A stretch of DNA of 64,000 bases from positions 4,154,001-4,218,000 of the forward strand of contig CASHTG010000001.1 in assembly GCA_949357655.1 (NCBI GenBank), read 5' to 3'. Numbering within the stretch: position 1 is the first letter of the stretch; every line of letters begins with the position of its first letter. This DNA is from Parascedosporium putredinis. Lineage: Eukaryota > Ascomycota > Sordariomycetes > Microascales > Microascaceae. This document shows positions 1-12,755 of the stretch, piece by piece. The translations under genes and the position numbers were made by a program. The notes under the pieces are model-generated. The model saw nothing but the letters and a program-made list of their open reading frames with translations. It made no database searches and was not told where the DNA came from.

Positions 1-323
1 CTCCCGAAAGAGCCGACCCCACCTGCGGCAGAAGAGGCACAGGTGGACGACCCCGTCGTTGCCAAGAAGCCGGAGGAAGAAGTGGTGGTCGCCAAACCCG
101 AAGAGGCGGCAGTGGAACCCAAGGTTGAGGCTTCCCCTCGCAGGATGCTCAACCAGAAGAGAAGCCTGCCCAGGAGGACGCATCCAAGGAAGAGGAGGAG
201 AACAAGCCCGCCGTTGTTGACGCCCAGGCGGTAGCGGACGACGCCAAGGTGGAGGAACCTAAGCTAGAGTCAGAGGAGCCAAAGAAGGAGGAAGTCGATG
301 ATGCGTCCGCGCCTCTCTCCTAG
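1..323 (+). CDS. C-terminal fragment of an acidic, low-complexity protein
   Basis: The window opens inside a coding region whose 5' part lies outside. The visible residues are rich in Glu, Lys, Ala, Val and Pro (repeats of the type KPEEE and VAKPEE) and end Ser-Ala-Pro-Leu-Ser before TAG at 321-323. The acidic composition continues across a frame change from phase 1 to phase 3 near 131-141. One missing C in the CCCC run at 134-137 would join the two halves without changing the character of the protein. Such tails are usually disordered. No domain is visible, so the function cannot be named. Without a frame change, the first frame would run on as a basic Arg-rich tail, which fits the context badly. 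Confidence 0.6.
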
Positions 324-1161
324 TTTGCCCAGAGCGGCCGGTGGCTCAGGCGGGAGGTTTCCGTGCAAGGGGTGAGTCGTAAGCGTTGGTGGCACCACGG
401 CGTCTGGGTAACAACGTTTTTTTGTTTGCATGACATCGCTTTTTGCCCGTTCTTTTAGCTTTTTCTTGGTTACGATTCGTGTACTGTACCAATCATGTAT
501 ACCGTTTGGAAGGAGTCTAGGCTTTGAATTGACCAGATATAACCCAGATTTACGCCCGGTCCTAGTTGCTTTTTACCTCTTACCCCTTCCTCGTATGCTG
601 TGCTTAAGGATTTGTTCGAAGAATTATTTAAAGCCAAGGCAAGGAGGCGCCTTGAACCGCATGTAGTATACTGTCTTCCATCAACAGAACAGCAATTCAT
701 TCACTTAAACTATGCAAGAAGCAACTTGGGAAAAGGTATTGTAAATTCACGCCACGCCGATGCTATCTGTCCCCGGTTGCCCACCCATTCAAACGCCAGG
801 AAGAACAAGAAAAAGAAATCCCCAATTTCAGGTAATCAAAGAAGAAAGAAGAGAGAAGAGGGGTGCGAAATAGCAAATAATGACCCTCTCTCCAAAACCC
901 GAAGTATTCCGAGATATCATGGGAAATCTGTGTACAGGAAAAGAAAAGTCAAGGGGGTGGCTGGAGAGTCTTCTCCCCGCTCAACCGCATCCGTAACCGA
1001 AGAGCTATACCTATCGTACGTCAGCAGCCAATTCCTTTCCTCCCGTCAAGACACAATCATTATCTAGCAGAACTCGCAGATTAAACAAGAGACAAGAGAT
1101 ATAAAAAGAAAAAAAAACTATAAAGTGGCGGAAGCAGGAAATGCCCTTGCACTTTTTGAAA
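324..1161. other. Intergenic, convergent 3' ends
   Basis: Lies between the stop of the acidic protein and the stop of the OPT transporter. It is AT-richer than the flanking exons, with T- and A-rich stretches (around 415-475 and 1080-1125) that fit 3' untranslated regions. I see no gene here. Confidence 0.6.
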
Positions 1162-4112
1162 TCATGGCCACACCTTGGGACCAATCGTTTCACCCTCGGG
1201 CACAAAGGACTTGAATGACGTTCCCTTGTAATCCATCGTGCTCACGGCGGCGCTGTTGCCCCACCATTGGGGAGCTTGCGCCGAGGTGAGGTAAAGAGTG
1301 AAAAAGATGACCATGGTGGACAGAATCAGACCGCAGTCCAAGGCAGCGGACAGGATATAGTTGTACTGAAGCCACCATCCGGTATAGCGTCTCTTGATGA
1401 AGAAATTGAAGATGGTGCCGACGATAGCCCAGCAGAAGTAGATGTAGACACTGGCGGGCGGGAGCCAACCGGAGCCGCCAAAAATAAGGGGCGTGCTGAC
1501 GTAGCGCCAGATAGAGCGGGGCCAGCGCCTAGCAAGGACCCAGGTGAGGATCGGAGCAAGAGCGCCGACGAGCCAGAACCACTGGAGGCTGTGGTAGATG
1601 GCCTGTCCGCTAAAGATGCGGGCGGGGCCAATGGCACCCCAGATAATGGAGGCGGTAAAGAAGACACGACCACCGGGGCAGGTGTAGTCGTTCTCCTGCT
1701 GCAGGTCGCAGACGTTGGGAATGTTGGCGAGGGCCCAGTTCATGACGATGATTTGAACAATAGCGGACCAGATCGAGGCGATGAGCTGGGAGGAGAACAT
1801 GACGCGCGGCGGTACCTTCATGTAGTGGCCAAGCTTCAAATCCTGAGCGAAATACAAGGCTTGGGACATGCAAATGTAGCCATAGTTCTTAAACATCATC
1901 ATGGCCATAGGGCGACCGGGGACCATGTAACCAATGATAAACTCGGTGAGCACGTTCAAGCCAAGCTGGATGTTCGTGATGGCCTGGACGATACCGATCG
2001 GAAGGAGCCAGATTGCGGGGAGGAGAATGCAGACGACATAAGCCCAAGCGGGGAAACCGGTAGGCCAGCCAGCGACAACACCGAACGAAATTCCAACCAT
2101 CACAAGGAACAGAGCTATGTCATAAGTCAGTGGCTGGTATCTAAATAAGGGGGACAAATTCGTCTGGGGGTATGAGGGAGGAAGACGGGAAGGCGGGCGA
2201 CATACCAAGATACCACCAATCCTCAGCATCACGATACTTCTTCATCAGCCTCATGTGCACATCGTCCTCCTGATGGCGCGCCATCCTGAATTGCTTCCAG
2301 ATCTCCTTGCCGTGATATAAAGCGACATGGACAACAACCGCAGTGACAGCGGCGAAGGATAGACCGTACGCGAGAGCAAATTGGGTGGACAAGAAGAGAG
2401 GCGAGTACGCCTTGTACGCCTCCTCGTCAAAAAGGAACTGGCTGTTCAAGATGCGCGAGACGTTGTACTCCTTGCCGGTATTGTCATACGAAATGGAGCT
2501 TTGGACGGGGAAATAATCCGAGTACCAGGTACCGGTAAAGTGAATACCCATGGAGAGGAAGACGAAGAAAACGATGATGCCGGCAGTGACGTTGGCGATG
2601 GCGTGGAAAGGCGGGATCAGGGGCGACGTAAGATAACCAGAAACAACGGTCCAGTCAAAAGTCAAGGGGAACAGGCCGTATCCCGAGTAACCGCCGAATA
2701 GTTTGTTGACGATCACATTGTTAGGGGCGATCCAGCAAATCCACATGAAGTAAGAGAGGCCTTGGAAGATCCAGCCCGGAAACCAGTACCAAATAAAGCC
2801 GGCAGTGCCCACAATGAGGAACAGCCTATATCGGCCAATCTTCCAGCCGTTCGTCTTGGATGGATCAGAGGGCGAGTGGTCGTGGAGGGTATAGAAAAGT
2901 GCGCAGTTGACAAGGTCCGAGGGCCAAATCATAGATGCGGGCCAAACGAGGAATCTCCGAGCTAGACCAGCTAGGCCGTAGCCAGTGCAGAGTGTCGTGA
3001 TACCAAAAAGAATCTGGAAGGCCCAGCCAAAATTTTGGCCGTAAAAGAGTTGCTGAGCGATCAGCACGTCAGTTGCATACAAAGCTCCTCCACCGTACGC
3101 AGCCTGTAGAGAAAGAAAAAGATTAGCTTATCATCCTCCTCCTCCGCCCTTGTCGCAGACTACGCTCCACAAGATCTGGGCTCATTGATAGAGATCACCC
3201 CAATGGATGACATTCATAGCCCAGCCCAGCGCTATGCAGCGAGAGGCACCGTCAGGAAACTTACATTGGACATGACAACGATAATGACATGCTCTTTGTA
3301 GTTGAACTTGCCGGGCTTCAAGTTAAATTTCAGTCCCCATAGATTCCATTCCCTGTCAGGCATGACGAGATCCCAACCAAGACCTATAGGGTAGGCAACC
3401 AACTGAACAACGTAGGTTGTTATCGTGACACTCGGATTCCGTAGGGAAAAAGCATATTCACGGCAGATCCGACAGTGCAGAGGAACATGCCAATCACCCA
3501 AGCGCGGATCGTATTTGCAGGTAGATCGACATCGAAGTTTCGGACGACGGCTCGCACCTATTGTTTGGTCGATCGCGTTTTGTCAGTTTCTTTCGCTTAT
3601 TCGAACAAGGCCTCGCGCAATTTTCACACCAGGCACACTGCAACAATCTCATCGCTGAGCCCCCATCACGGCTCCCGACTCCGGCGCACTCTGGTGGTTT
3701 GGAAAGCGGCAATGCAGTACATCCCAAGACAGCCGCCAACATGCCGAGGAAAAAAAAAAAAAGACGATGGGCAAATAAAGCAGAATACAGGGCTGATGCG
3801 ACAAAAGATAAAAGAACCCAATCATCAATATAAGAAAGGGAGAGCGAGAAAGCGTACCTCGGGATACGGGCTATTATCGTCGTTGAGGGCTTGGGTGATC
3901 TCGGCGCCCTTTTCGGCATTTCCAGTCGCGATGGCAGCGTCGAGTTCGCTCAGTTCGTCGATGGGAAGGTTCGGATCGAATTTGAAAGCCTTCTTCTCCA
4001 TCCGCTCCAGGGACTTTAGATGCTCGAGGCCGGATACTTCGACGCACTCGGAGGCGGCGGGGAGAGGCGTGATGTCCTCGGGCTCATGGCGCCGGCGAAA
4101 GAAGGACGACAT
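1162..4112 (-). CDS. OPT-family oligopeptide transporter
   Basis: Multi-pass plasma-membrane carrier that imports small peptides (or glutathione-like substrates) with protons, by family. Four exons: 4112-3858, 3557-3265, 3103-2206 and 2114-1162, all GT...AG, predicted about 799 residues, normal for the family. After a short soluble N-terminus the junction Pro-Tyr-Pro-Glu/Val-Arg starts the OPT core. Signatures seen are LKPGKFNYKEH (variant of the NPGPFN.KEH motif), AYGGGALYATD, and GHYMKVPPR (the KIPPR-type motif). The C-terminus ends GPKVWP. In exon 2 the frame breaks after Asn-Met-Leu-Phe; one missing T in the T5 run (3447-3451 on the plus strand) restores the family motif. The third intron acceptor at 2116-2115 is chosen because it gives Trp-Trp-Tyr-Leu-Ala-Leu-Phe, as in homologues. 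Transport substrate cannot be read from sequence. Confidence 0.95.
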
Positions 4113-7100
4113 TGTTGCTGAGGGTCGGAGTTGAATGTCAAGAGGCTAGACAGCGGCCGGCCGGCCTTTAGGGAGTTGGCGTGAAAAGATCCCCCGTCGT
4201 TAGTCGGTTCGGATGCGGTTGTCCGGGTATGGGATGGATTCTATGCGACGAGTGGGCGGTGCGAAGCAAGAAAGTGAGGCGACATCCACCTTCTCGACGT
4301 GCATGGAGCGACGGGGAGACACGAGGAGGAAGGAAAGGGGAAACGAGGATGAAAAGGATGGTAAATGGGCGACTGGGGTGGGTGAAGATCCGAAAAACGG
4401 AAATAGCACGCACTGGCGCTCATGCAACTCATACAACGATACAAAGCCCGGGAGAATCAAATCACCCCAGCCAGAGTCACAACCAAGACGCGGGCCTTTG
4501 GGGGTGAGAGAGAGAGAGAGGAGGGAGACGGGATGACTCTAGGTACCTGGGCTTACTCCTTCGTAGCGTGCGTGTACGGGGGTGGGATGGGGGCAATACT
4601 TGGTCGATCGACCCGTCAATTCGGGGCAGCCCAGAACGCTGCTAGTGTAGCTTGGTCGGCAAGGTAGGGTGACAAGTGATACTCGGCCACAGCACTTCTA
4701 GTGCAGTTCAACGGTGGAGATCAAAGGTCCCTGGGCAGTTTCCTTTTTCTGGGCGAGCCAATTGCGCTATCCGCCCAGCAGATCCGAAAAGATTGCGAAA
4801 GACGGGCGCCCGTTAGACACAATGGATCTATTATGGATGGATCGATTGATGCACTTTCTGTTCATATGCTGATTAACGTGGTCGCACCCCCAATTCAGAA
4901 GAACCAGCCGCCCCTTTTTCCCTTGCCTTCTTTTTTTCTTTTCCCTCCCACACTCTCCAGAGTTACTCCCCCAGAGTTACTCCATGTACACACAGCGGAT
5001 GAGAGATGGGCGGGCAAAGAGGACGGGCCATGTACCGGCTGTGGCTCTCGGCCCAGCGCTCCTTCTTTGACCAGATCTGGAAGAATCCGGCCTGAATGGC
5101 GGCAAACGGAGCGCCACCACGATTGCGATTCGGGCCCTGGGGGAGCGAGACGACCCTGCCTCTCGTGCGACGACGACGACGGTGACAAGTACATGCCAAA
5201 GAACTGGTGCATCAAGGGCAAGGACATTGATTCCCGATAAAGGAAGAATTCCGCTCCCCAAGGCCCCAGAGGCACTTGATGCGGAGCTTGGTGGTGGGGT
5301 ACTGGGGTTGTCACCTTCCTTTTCCTCCAAGGTACCAAGCTTGTACCCTGTTCTCATGCTCGCCGTCCGATTGGCCACGGGCGAGTCCCCAAATTCAAGA
5401 CCAGATTTCAGCTGTCGTCTGTTCACATCACGAAACGGGGGATAAAAAGCTCTTTAGTTATCTAAAAAGGGAATCAGCGTATGTCCTGGTTGGTATGTGA
5501 GAAGGTGGAGAGATCAAATCAATTCTACTCAGAATATCAACCTGGTCTGATAGCTCACACATCACGCAAGCAAAAAGTTTGGAGTCGAGCCGACGGTACG
5601 GGTGGCTCAGAAGAGAGGGAACCTTCCCCTCCTGAAAGATACTTGAGAGTACATAAATCTGCGTGGAAGGTTGCATCCACCTGCGCTGGAGACACACGCA
5701 TTGTGTATGCTCACCAACCCTTGTTCTATTGTTGAAGAAGACAAACGGCCCTTTTCTTCTGGCCGAACGACTGGCACCAATGCCCCAAGAACAAAGAGAA
5801 AAGGCGTACTTGGAAAGAATCTCTGCGCCGACGCTCAAGCCATCCATCAACGGACCCATCCGCTCCAGCCACGGCTGCAACGACAGGATGTTTTTGTACC
5901 GATACTCTCTCACTGTTCTTATCGTGGCCTTCGTGGCCTTCAATGCCCAGCACGCCAGCGTGGGTTCCTCCGCACTTTTAAGTGAGCATGCCAAGAGCCA
6001 GAGGCACATGTTCGGGGATTAAGAAGCGCGGGGGATGGCCAGTCCAGTAAGGCCTTATCTTTTCAAGCTCTTGCGTGTTGGAAGGGAACACCGCACGCAA
6101 TTTAGTTCGAGCTTCAAAGGTTACATAGAAAGCCGCCTTTTCCTAACAGCTTGCGTTGCGGAATTCCGACTCACCCACTGGGTCCTTTCCTTTTGTCCCT
6201 CTTCTCTTTTCCCCCTCCTTTTGTTTCTAAAATTCGGCCACTATACCTCTCTCGAAAGGGCCCGCCCGCCTTCCGGAATAAGGCGCAGTGAGAAAATCAA
6301 AAAGTGCCCAGAAGGACTTGACCGAACAGTGAAGGAGGCGAGGAACTTTTGCGGCAGCAGATGCAAGCCAATCATATATAGAAGCACTCGGCGCCTTCAT
6401 CTGAATCCAGCTGACAGCTGGATTGCCACTCCGTCCCAAATAAAGCCCCGTCACACCAGCTGTGAATCCGCAAAACAAAAGGCCCTCGAGTTACCGACCG
6501 GCCGGAAGGGGAGAGTTTGAATCTTCGTCCATGGACTGAGAGCCTAGCTTGATAAATGAACGGCCTGGCCTGGCTGGACTGTTCGGGTGCTGAAAGGAAC
6601 CATTGATCTCTCCTTTATGCGTTCAGTACTCGCCCCCTGCAAGCCACGGGGGTTTTTCTGCCACAAAGAGCAGCTCAAATCATCAGACACCATGTGCAGC
6701 AGCCACAAAAGATCCCCAGCAAAAGGCCCTTTGCGGCCATCGGCCAAAGCAATGGATCAATCCATCCATAGGCCAATTTTCCTGATTAGCTTGGACGGCC
6801 AGCCCAGCATCAGTGGGTAATCCCCACGTCTCTCACGACCGGCACATCCACATACACTGTCAAGGATTGTGCATGTATCGACTCAACGGATGGAAAATGG
6901 ATCTACTCGGCAATCCGGCCCAGCGCCGTGGGGTGCCGCTCCGAGAGGTGCGAGAGGGCCGGAGCCTGCGAGCACCCGATTGAGGAGGACGCACGACGAG
7001 TGGAAGCGACGAGTGGAAGCCCACCTACGCAGGCGGTGAATATGTCTAAAGTGCAACTGATAAGTAACGCAGAGCCTTGCAACCACGCACGCACACCCAC

Positions 7101-8709
7101 ACACACTCTCTCTCTCTTTCTCTCTCTCATACATACTATCTCTCTTTATTTCTCCTTCTCTTTACTCTTCATGGCAAGCCCTTCCGGAGGGATTCTGGAG
7201 GAAGCAAAGTCGAGAGACAAATTAGGACTTCTACAAGTCTTGAGAAGTGGGTGTGAATCCATCGACACGAAGTCGGGCTCCGACCGGGCCTCATGTCAAC
7301 TTCTTTCTTTCAAAGAGTGTATCCGCTCGGAGGAACCCAGTAATATTGTGGATAGGCTAAGAATTGGGGAGCAACATTGAAGTATCTTGCTTTTCCAAAA
7401 CCCGAGGTCCCTACTAACCTCATCCCTTAAGCCACTCATGATCTCAGAGCTGAATGCATGGGGAGGATATGAGCCCCAAGGCAAGACACTCTAAATAAGA
7501 GTAGCGGGTTCTCGATCATGAACCCCTGTTGTCTCGGTAAAGCCCAGGGGATCGACTCAGGTCATGGCTGGCTCAGTCCCAGGCGCTTGCCGCCCGGCCT
7601 CAGCCAACATCACGGGTGCTTGCAGCTTTTACAAACAGTCCAGGACTTGCAAGACTTCCCAGACAACAGGGCGACAGGGCTGCATCTAGGCGCCAGTAGC
7701 AATAGTCAAGTCGTGTTCAATGGTTGTGAGTGATGCGAATCCCCGCCGTTCATCTCTTGCGTCCAGACAGGGCTCCACAGCTGGAACCCTGAACGCCGTC
7801 CACTTTTCCTGCCCAGGGTCCCCGCTGGAAACCACGTGGTACCGCATATTCACCAATGTTCATGATGTCACCGTCTGTTGGGTGCGTGAGAAGATTGATC
7901 CTCATCTCTAATAGCCACAACGGTGCAGTCGCGGCAATTGATCAAGTCATCACGATGCCGGGATGCGCCTGACGACCGGCGCACACTTGCGAGTCGATAG
8001 TTTCTACACCTGAGCTTAGACTGCAAAGTTCATTCTCTGCGGTCCTCCTCCGCCCCGTAAAACAACCAAAGTAAAATTTCCGTGCCGCCAATAAATCCTG
8101 GGCATTCAAGCCAAGGTCCCCGGCCAAATCTAAAACCCATTGTTAAGCCCGTTAGCGCCGCTTTCTCTTGACTTGAATTACCAACATGGCTTGCGTTTCC
8201 TTGCTTGCTTACCTCGCCCGGATAGTCGGCTCATCCATCATGAACAGCATTCCGCCTCAGACCACGACGTGTATTCATGGCGTCATGAGGCAGCTATGCC
8301 CAGCTCAACTTCATCTCGGGTCTAAGTTTCCATCAAGCCTGCACTAGATCTTGAAGCACTCGTTGGTCGATGTCATGATGATCAGGAAGACGCGAAAACC
8401 ATCGCATCCACGCTTTTAGATTGATATAAAAGGGACCCTTTGTTGACTACATGTAAACCCAGCGTCCGTGTTCTAATGCAAGCTGTATCGACGACGTTGG
8501 GAGATTTCCTGGTGCTGAATTTGTGAAAATCTGTATTACACCCAAAACTCCGCTGCTGCTCCGACTTGCAGCCGACTTGCAGCCGACTTGCATTCTACAC
8601 TCCGGAACCGCCGGGACCCCGACGACGCTCTCGGGGTGCACGGAGATTAATTTTTTTAACCTTTCGAGAAGGGAACGATATAAAGAAGGACGCGAAAAAA
8701 AAAAAAAAA
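4113..8709. other. 4.6-kb intergenic region, no confident gene
   Basis: Upstream of the divergent OPT and glutamate decarboxylase genes. It holds a GA run (4505-4521), a CA/CT tract (7089-7128) and an A15 run directly before the decarboxylase ATG. One small reading frame at 5780-6022 (81 codons, +) has protein-like composition and a hydrophobic stretch (YRYSLTVLIVAFVAF), but I recognise no family. The longer minus-strand frame opposite it looks like a shadow. Otherwise I see nothing. Confidence 0.5.
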
Positions 8710-10649
8710 ATGTTGTCCAGACATGTAAGCATCATGATTATAATTCTTTTTCTTTTGGGCTGTCACTCTTCCCTCATCTGTAATCCTGCGAGAAAAGCAT
8801 GGGTCTGTGACCCAACTCTCAAGCTCCACCACTTACACCAAGATCAACGGCAGATTAACCCCGACGATATCGTCAACCATCTGCGCGAAGTCGCGCCCGG
8901 GTTGTCTCACCCTGCCAGCCGGCCGAGCCGACACTCGACACCCTATTCCTCCAAGTACACGGCCGAGGCGCCGATTCCCAAGTACCGCATTCCTGGCGAA
9001 GGCGCATCCTCTGACACGGTCTACCAAATGATACACGACGAAATGAACCTCGACGGGAAGCCCGACTTGAACCTCGCCAGCTTTGTCGGCACCTGGATGG
9101 AGCCCAACGCCACGGCCCTCATGAACGAAAATCTGAACAAGAACCTCTCGGACGCCGACGAGTACCCGGCGCTGATGCGCATCCACGAGCGCTGCATCAG
9201 CATCCTCGCCAACCTGTGGGGCGTGGGCGCGGGGAGAAGGCCATCGGGTCGGCCACGACGGGCTCGTCCGAGGCCATCCATCTCGGCGGGTTGGCTTTGA
9301 AGAGGAGGTGGCAGGAGAAGAGGAGGAAGGAGGGCAAGGACACGTCGAAGCCCAATATCCTCATGGGTGCCAACGCCCAGGTGGCGCTGGAGAAGTTTGC
9401 GAGGTATTTCGAGGTCGAGGCGAGGATTCTTCCCGTGAGCGAAGGGAGCCACCACCGACTAGACCCCGAGTTGGTGAAGAAGAACATTGACGAAAACACC
9501 ATTGGCGTCTTTGTCATCCTCGGCAGCACGTAAGTGTTCCTCGTGAGAAGGCTCAAGCGTCCAGGTCAGGGTTTGCTAATGTGTCTATGTCTTTTTATAA
9601 AGTTACACCGGCCACTACGAGCCAGTCGAGGAGATCTCCAACATTCTAGATGAGTTCCAAGAGGAGACGGGCATCGACATTCCTATCCACGTTGACGGTG
9701 CGTCCGGCGCCTTTATCGCCCCATTCACCGATGCCGGCGCCGGCGGTACGAAATGGTAAGAGCCGCCACCCTACCTACGCCCCGTTCGATTCTGGTCCCG
9801 GCCCGTTCTATCGCTTACACAAGAGTTAACTAGGAATTTCGAACTTCCCCGCGTCGTTTCCATCAACACGTCAGGCCACAAGTTTGGTCTCGTGTACGTC
9901 GGCCTGGGCTGGATCATCTGGCGCGACGAACAGTACCTACCCGAGAGCCTCGTCTTCAGCTTGGATTACCTAGGAGGCGTGGAAAAGAGCTTCACGCTCA
10001 ACTTCTCACGGCCAGGTGCCCAAGTCATCCTCCAGTACTACAACCTCATCCACCTCGGGTTCAGCGGGTACCGGGAAGTCATGGAGAATTGCCTGCGGAA
10101 CGCGCGCCTGCTGTCCGGCAGCCTCGAAGAGACGGGCTGGTATACCGTCGTGTCCGACATCCATAGACCCGTCAAGGGCAAGGAGAAGAAGATTGAGAGC
10201 CTGTATCGAAAACTAGGCCTGGGGGCTGCCGACGGCGGCGGTTTGCTGGGCAAGGAGCTGTCGGGTAGGTACGACGAAATCACGTCGGCCGATTTCGTTG
10301 CGGGCCTGCCCGTGGTGGCGTTCCGCCTCAGCGACAAGTTTATGAAGGAGTTCCCGCACGTGAAGCAGGAGTCTGTCTCCCAGATGATGAGGGCGAAACA
10401 GTGGATCATTCCCAACTACAGGCTCCCTAGCAATGAAAAGGAGACGCAAATCCTTCGGGTGGTGGTGAGGAGAACATGTCCCTCGACCTTCTCGAGAGGC
10501 TCATTGAGGATATCTGCATCGTTACCGAGACGCTGATGGAGGCCGAGAGCGAGAGGTCGGATATCCCGATGCTGTTGAATAGGGGCCGAAAGCATAGGTT
10601 GCAGTTGCGACATGGGAAGGGCCCGGATACTCACAGAGGCGTTTGTTAG
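8710..10649 (+). CDS. GAD1: Glutamate decarboxylase (PLP-dependent)
   Basis: Cytosolic enzyme converting L-glutamate to GABA and CO2, first step of the GABA shunt. Proposed exons: 8710-8724, 8854-9529, 9603-9755 and 9834-10649. Visible family signatures: Asn-Pro-Asp-Asp-Ile-Val near the N-terminus, NLSDADEYPAL, GSATTGSSEAIHLGG, HVDGASGAF, and SINTSGHKFGLVY with the PLP-binding lysine in SGHKFG. The C-terminus ends THRGVC. The first coding exon is only 15 nt (Met-Leu-Ser-Arg-His); I chose it because GTAAGC at 8725, a CTTAC branch-like site near 8831 and CAG at 8851-8853 join it in frame to Ile-Asn-Pro-Asp-Asp. The frame is lost at the GGGG run 9231-9234 and again at GG 10469-10470; one missing G at each restores the family sequence. 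Alternative starts further upstream lack family similarity. Confidence 0.93.
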
Positions 10650-11738
10650 ACGCCATTTGTTTTTCATTCTATTATTTCAAAGGACTAGGGTCTTACAATA
10701 TAATCACAATCTTAATGATACCGGATGAAGACTTTTTTTCCTTTTTCTTTTTAATCTTCTGAGAGGCAAGAGGGCTTGTCAAGGATAGACGTGGAGTAAG
10801 TCTTTGAACGAAGTTGATCGAGTGTATTATCGCCGTCCTGTCTTGAGGCGGCCTCTTCCCGTCAATGTGGCAAGAACTCGCTTACAAGATGTTAGGTTAG
10901 GTCGCTTGTTCCCCTGCAGGCTGACAGGCTTAATGGCCTTGTCAAACAGATCACCCCTCGTCACTGCCACCACATCTTTTGCTCGCTTCCAACCAAGAAA
11001 AAAATCCCCGTCTCGGGGTTTAGAACACTGGTATTATGCGGGCTGTGCGTGCGCGCGCGCAAGCAGCCTAACTGAGGGCGTTCATGCCGTCTACCGAAGT
11101 AGACCCAGGGCGGTTTCTTGCCGAATACTCGACTATGAACATGGTATAGTGGGCAAGGAAACGATTCGTCGCACAAGAAGATGGAACAAACAAGCGAAGA
11201 ATAAGGGGATGTTCCGCGTTGGTTGCACAAGCATGAAATAATAACCCGCAGGGCGGATGGCCCAGGGATTTTGATGGGTGAAAGGATCATGAGCCGAAAC
11301 AGCAATTGGTGCAGGGGAGGCACAGGCGCTGGTTCACTGGTTACATCGAGGCTGAGGGCGGCGCAGATCACCCCCTGCCGGCGGATCTGAACAATTGCTC
11401 TTTGGGGAGCTTGAAGCATCAATGGATCCGTGTGGGACGACGGTCGGCCGCCAGACACAAGGCAGATAATAAAGACTGGCCGCCACCCTCCCCCGACTGT
11501 TGCGCGACCTCCGCTCGACCTTGGCAATTCCCGATCTTTTGACAACGAAAGCCGGCGACGGGACCCCGATAGGCTTCAACGAGGAGTCAGGGCAGCCCCG
11601 CTTATATTATCAATATTATCAATATTTCACAGGATCGGAATCTTGGTGATCCTTCAAAGCTCCGCTACCTCAAACACAAGTTGGATTCTCTTAGTCGACA
11701 TTGGCCAAGCCGCGATACTCACCAAAAGCCATCTACGG
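10650..11738. other. Intergenic
   Basis: Between two plus-strand genes. The first 150 bases are T/A-rich, as expected of a 3' untranslated region. Open frames on both strands (for example 10961-11545, -) have no recognisable domain and no splice support. An upstream exon of the following Gly/Ser-rich gene could lie here, since that gene shows no signal peptide. Confidence 0.45.
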
Positions 11739-12755
11739 ATGTATACACTTCACGAGAACAGGAGCCCGAAGTTTGGGGGCCTCCGGGGCGGTTCATCCGG
11801 AGGCGGGGGTCAGCGGGCAATGTCGGCTCGGATGTCAATCCGGGGGCTTCGGTCTCGGCAGAGGAGGTGGCGAGAGCGAGGACATAGGCGTATGGAACGG
11901 GAGTGGAGGCCTTGGAGGGGAGGGCGGGAGCACTGGGGGTCTTGGCGGACAGGGTGGAGGAACCGGGGGCCTTGGTAGGGGAGGAGACGCAGACAGTGAC
12001 TCGTCGTCGAACAACAATGGCGGCAAGAAATCGGATTCGGGCGACAATATACCGGAAATCCCCGATCTTGGGGGTGGGTCCGACTCGCCGTCATCCACGC
12101 CATCCTCGTCCTCGTCCTCATCCTCATCGTCTCCGTTTATCGGAGCTTCGGGGCCCAGGGGGCCTCAAGCTCGACCACGATTCCGGCCAGCCAAGCCTCG
12201 TCGAAGGGAGGCAAGAGTTTGCCATCGTGGGCTTTGGCATCCATCGTTGGGGGAGCATCTTTGTCGCGCTGTTGCTGGTTCTCTTTTCAGTGAATCTGCT
12301 ATCGAGTAAGTGATGTTTTTCTTTACTCTGCATCCACCTCTTGGCAAAGAAGCCGTAACGGGAACTGACGAAGCCATTTCAACGACAGAGAGGAAAGAAG
12401 CTCAACGCGAGGGGATTTCCTTCAAGGCGGCGGCGTGGAAGAGTTTCAAGAAGTTCACAGGGATGAGTCTCGTGGCGAGGCTGGTGAGGAAGATGAGGGG
12501 AAACCCCCAAAGCACGTGGGTAGCCGCAATACGGAATACGCCAAAGTCAACTTGACGACCGACGACGGGGCTTCGATGACAGAGTCGAGCGTGGACGGCG
12601 GCCACCCGTATCATTCGCGTTACGACCCGCATCACCGGCGGCATTCTCGGTCGGCGAGCGGCGCGGGCGTGGAACCTCAGCGGATAACCCCACCTTGGGA
12701 ACAGCCGTACGTGGTAGCCCCTCCGCCGAGTGCCTCCCGGCCTTCCCAGTCATAG
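11739..12755 (+). CDS. Gly/Ser-rich single-pass membrane protein, uncharacterised
   Basis: No family recognised. Two exons (11739-12305, 12389-12755; intron GTAAGT...CAG) predict about 312 residues after allowing for five missing bases. Order of parts: Gly-rich region with GGLGG-type repeats (about residues 10-95), acidic/Asn segment, a run of Ser residues, a Ser/Thr/Ala stretch, one strongly hydrophobic segment (ALASIVGG...FVALLLVLF, about residues 170-190), a basic juxtamembrane stretch (KRKEA), and a long polar tail rich in His, Arg, Ser and Pro ending RPSQS. This layout resembles fungal Mid2/Wsc-like surface proteins with a cytoplasmic tail, but no cysteine-rich head or signal peptide is visible. 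Frame breaks fall at G5 11805-11809, G5 11842-11846, G4 12150-12153, G5 12249-12253 and C5 12504-12508. The start is the weakest part; an upstream exon is possible. Confidence 0.65.

Noticed and set aside
1267..2148. 293-codon plus-strand frame opposite the OPT gene
   Set aside because: Shadow of OPT exon 4, Gly/Asp-rich with no domain.
5458..6009. 183-codon minus-strand frame
   Set aside because: No domain, Cys/Trp-rich random composition, and overlaps a slightly better plus-strand small frame.
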